A DNA stretch of 13,850 nt from Opitutia bacterium (GTDB taxonomy: Bacteria; Verrucomicrobiota; Verrucomicrobiia; Opitutales; Opitutaceae), in the NCBI GenBank assembly GCA_003157575.1, contig PMKA01000214.1:11793-25642 (forward strand). The letters are read 5' to 3'. Both the position numbers and the translations under genes were made by a program. The number at the start of each line of letters is the position of its first letter. Position 1 is the first letter of the stretch. This document shows, in pieces, positions 13,180-13,850 of this stretch. The notes beneath the pieces are model-generated. The model did no database searches, was not told the DNA's origin, and was given only the letters and a program-made list of their open reading frames with translations.

Positions 13180-13850
13180 ATGACACGCGACGATTCCTCG
13201 ATCCGGCCATGGATTCGCATCCTCTGGCAGTTCACTGTTTTTTGCGGAATCCTCTGGCCCGTTGCCGTTCTGGCCCAGGAGAGCCCTGCGCCACCGCCTG
13301 ATGGCATGGTTCTATGGCTTAAATCGGACACAGGCGTCCTGACCGACGGGGAGGGCATCATCACCCAGTGGTCGGACCAGAGCGGCAACAGCAACCACGC
13401 TTACGGGCGGATCGACCCGAGTGCGCAAACCGACCTGGGACCCTCGGTAATCACCGGCGCCGTCAACGGTTTGCCGGCCGTCTATTTCGGATTGTCAAGC
13501 TTCCTGGACCTGCCCAACGCGCTGGATGGAGCGGCTGCGGGCGAGGTGTTCCTGGTTGTGAAAAAAGATCCGATTTCGATTCCTGGGGCCTCTTATTCGT
13601 ACGGCGCGCTTTTTGGAGATAACCAGACGTACTATCCTGATGGAACGGGGAAAGTCATGGACAGCATGGGCTTTCTGAGCGACCTCGGCAAGCCAACACA
13701 GGATATTTTCAATTATTGCATCTACAATGTGTCGGTTGGGAATGGTGCAAGGCGGCGGGCTTCAACGGTGTAAGGTATTTCGGCCAGCAAACTGGTTCCC
13801 AATACATCAGCTTTGGCTCAGCTTCTGAACTTGGATGCGATCAGTTTTGG
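13180..13850 (+). CDS. Secreted LamG/ConA-like protein, apparent frameshift near 13735-13750, C-terminus outside the window
   Basis: The first frame encodes a signal peptide (ILWQFTVFCGILWPVAVLAQ, cleavage before ESPAPPP) and the start of a concanavalin/LamG-like domain: GMVLWLKSDTGVLTDGEGII, then TQWSDQSGNSNHAYGRID and GLPAVYFGLSSFLDLPNALD, as in many Verrucomicrobial exported proteins. This frame stops at 13771-13773 after an unlikely Arg-rich end. The reading that continues the domain is the -1 frame from about 13737: WCKAAGFNGVRYFGQQTG, then SQYISFGSASELGCDQFW, open to the window edge. A one-base deletion at about 13735-13750, real or a sequencing error, explains this. I start at ATG 13180, 17 nt after the preceding stop; an upstream TTG at 13159 would add seven residues before the signal peptide. 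The last 300 bp are less GC-rich than the rest of the operon. Probably a carbohydrate- or surface-binding partner, inferred. Confidence 0.7.

Noticed and set aside
1..13850. CRISPR array, tRNA, rRNA or transposon ends
   Set aside because: No regularly spaced short repeats, no cloverleaf or rRNA-like sequence and no transposase or terminal inverted repeat pair were found by eye.

Overview
The window is GC-rich bacterial DNA, most likely from a Verrucomicrobiota member close to the Opitutaceae. Four things point that way, all recalled from family knowledge rather than searched: a TIGR02597-type secreted protein; a secreted protein ending in the DPDGDGxxNLLEYAL...YLTLTYRRR...RYLRLRV tail common in that phylum; Ig-like domains of the NQPPTVSLTAP...VEFFDGATKLG type; and a PadR regulator beside ADOP-type (MacB/FtsX-like) ABC permeases. 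No rRNA, tRNA, CRISPR array, transposase or phage gene was recognised.

Left part (1-2594, all minus strand): the first 25 codons of an ADOP-type permease, a PadR-family regulator, and a second ADOP-type permease that is broken by an internal deletion plus frameshift near 1350-1372. An inverted repeat just upstream of padR is a candidate operator. From 2595 to 3241 no gene can be supported, but the stretch holds a nested palindromic element built around a perfect 20-bp palindrome.

Middle part (3242-4942, minus strand): a complete toxin-antitoxin pair (ribbon-helix-helix antitoxin, then RelE/ParE-like toxin, overlapping by 17 nt). A perfect 20-bp palindrome abuts the antitoxin start codon. Next comes a separate secreted alpha/beta-hydrolase (esterase type) with a strong stem-loop just past its stop codon. 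A 313-bp divergent intergenic region follows.

Right part (5256 to the window end, plus strand): a tightly packed run of five genes, each starting with a signal peptide. They are a 1214-aa protein with an adhesin-like N-terminus, two Ig-like repeats, a jelly-roll-like region and seven RCC1 repeats; a 689-aa protein of a large unnamed surface-protein family; a TIGR02597 protein; a DUF1573-like protein fused to two rhodanese folds that lack the catalytic cysteine; and a LamG/ConA-like protein that appears frameshifted and runs off the window. Gaps are +3, -4, +3 and +17 nt, so they probably form one operon. The first four proteins are rich in cysteine for exported proteins, and the fourth carries thiol-type motifs (CDC and CGTC). 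The best candidate for an undescribed system is therefore this exported multi-protein surface assembly with its own possible thiol-handling partner. That function is inference; the architecture and packing are seen directly.
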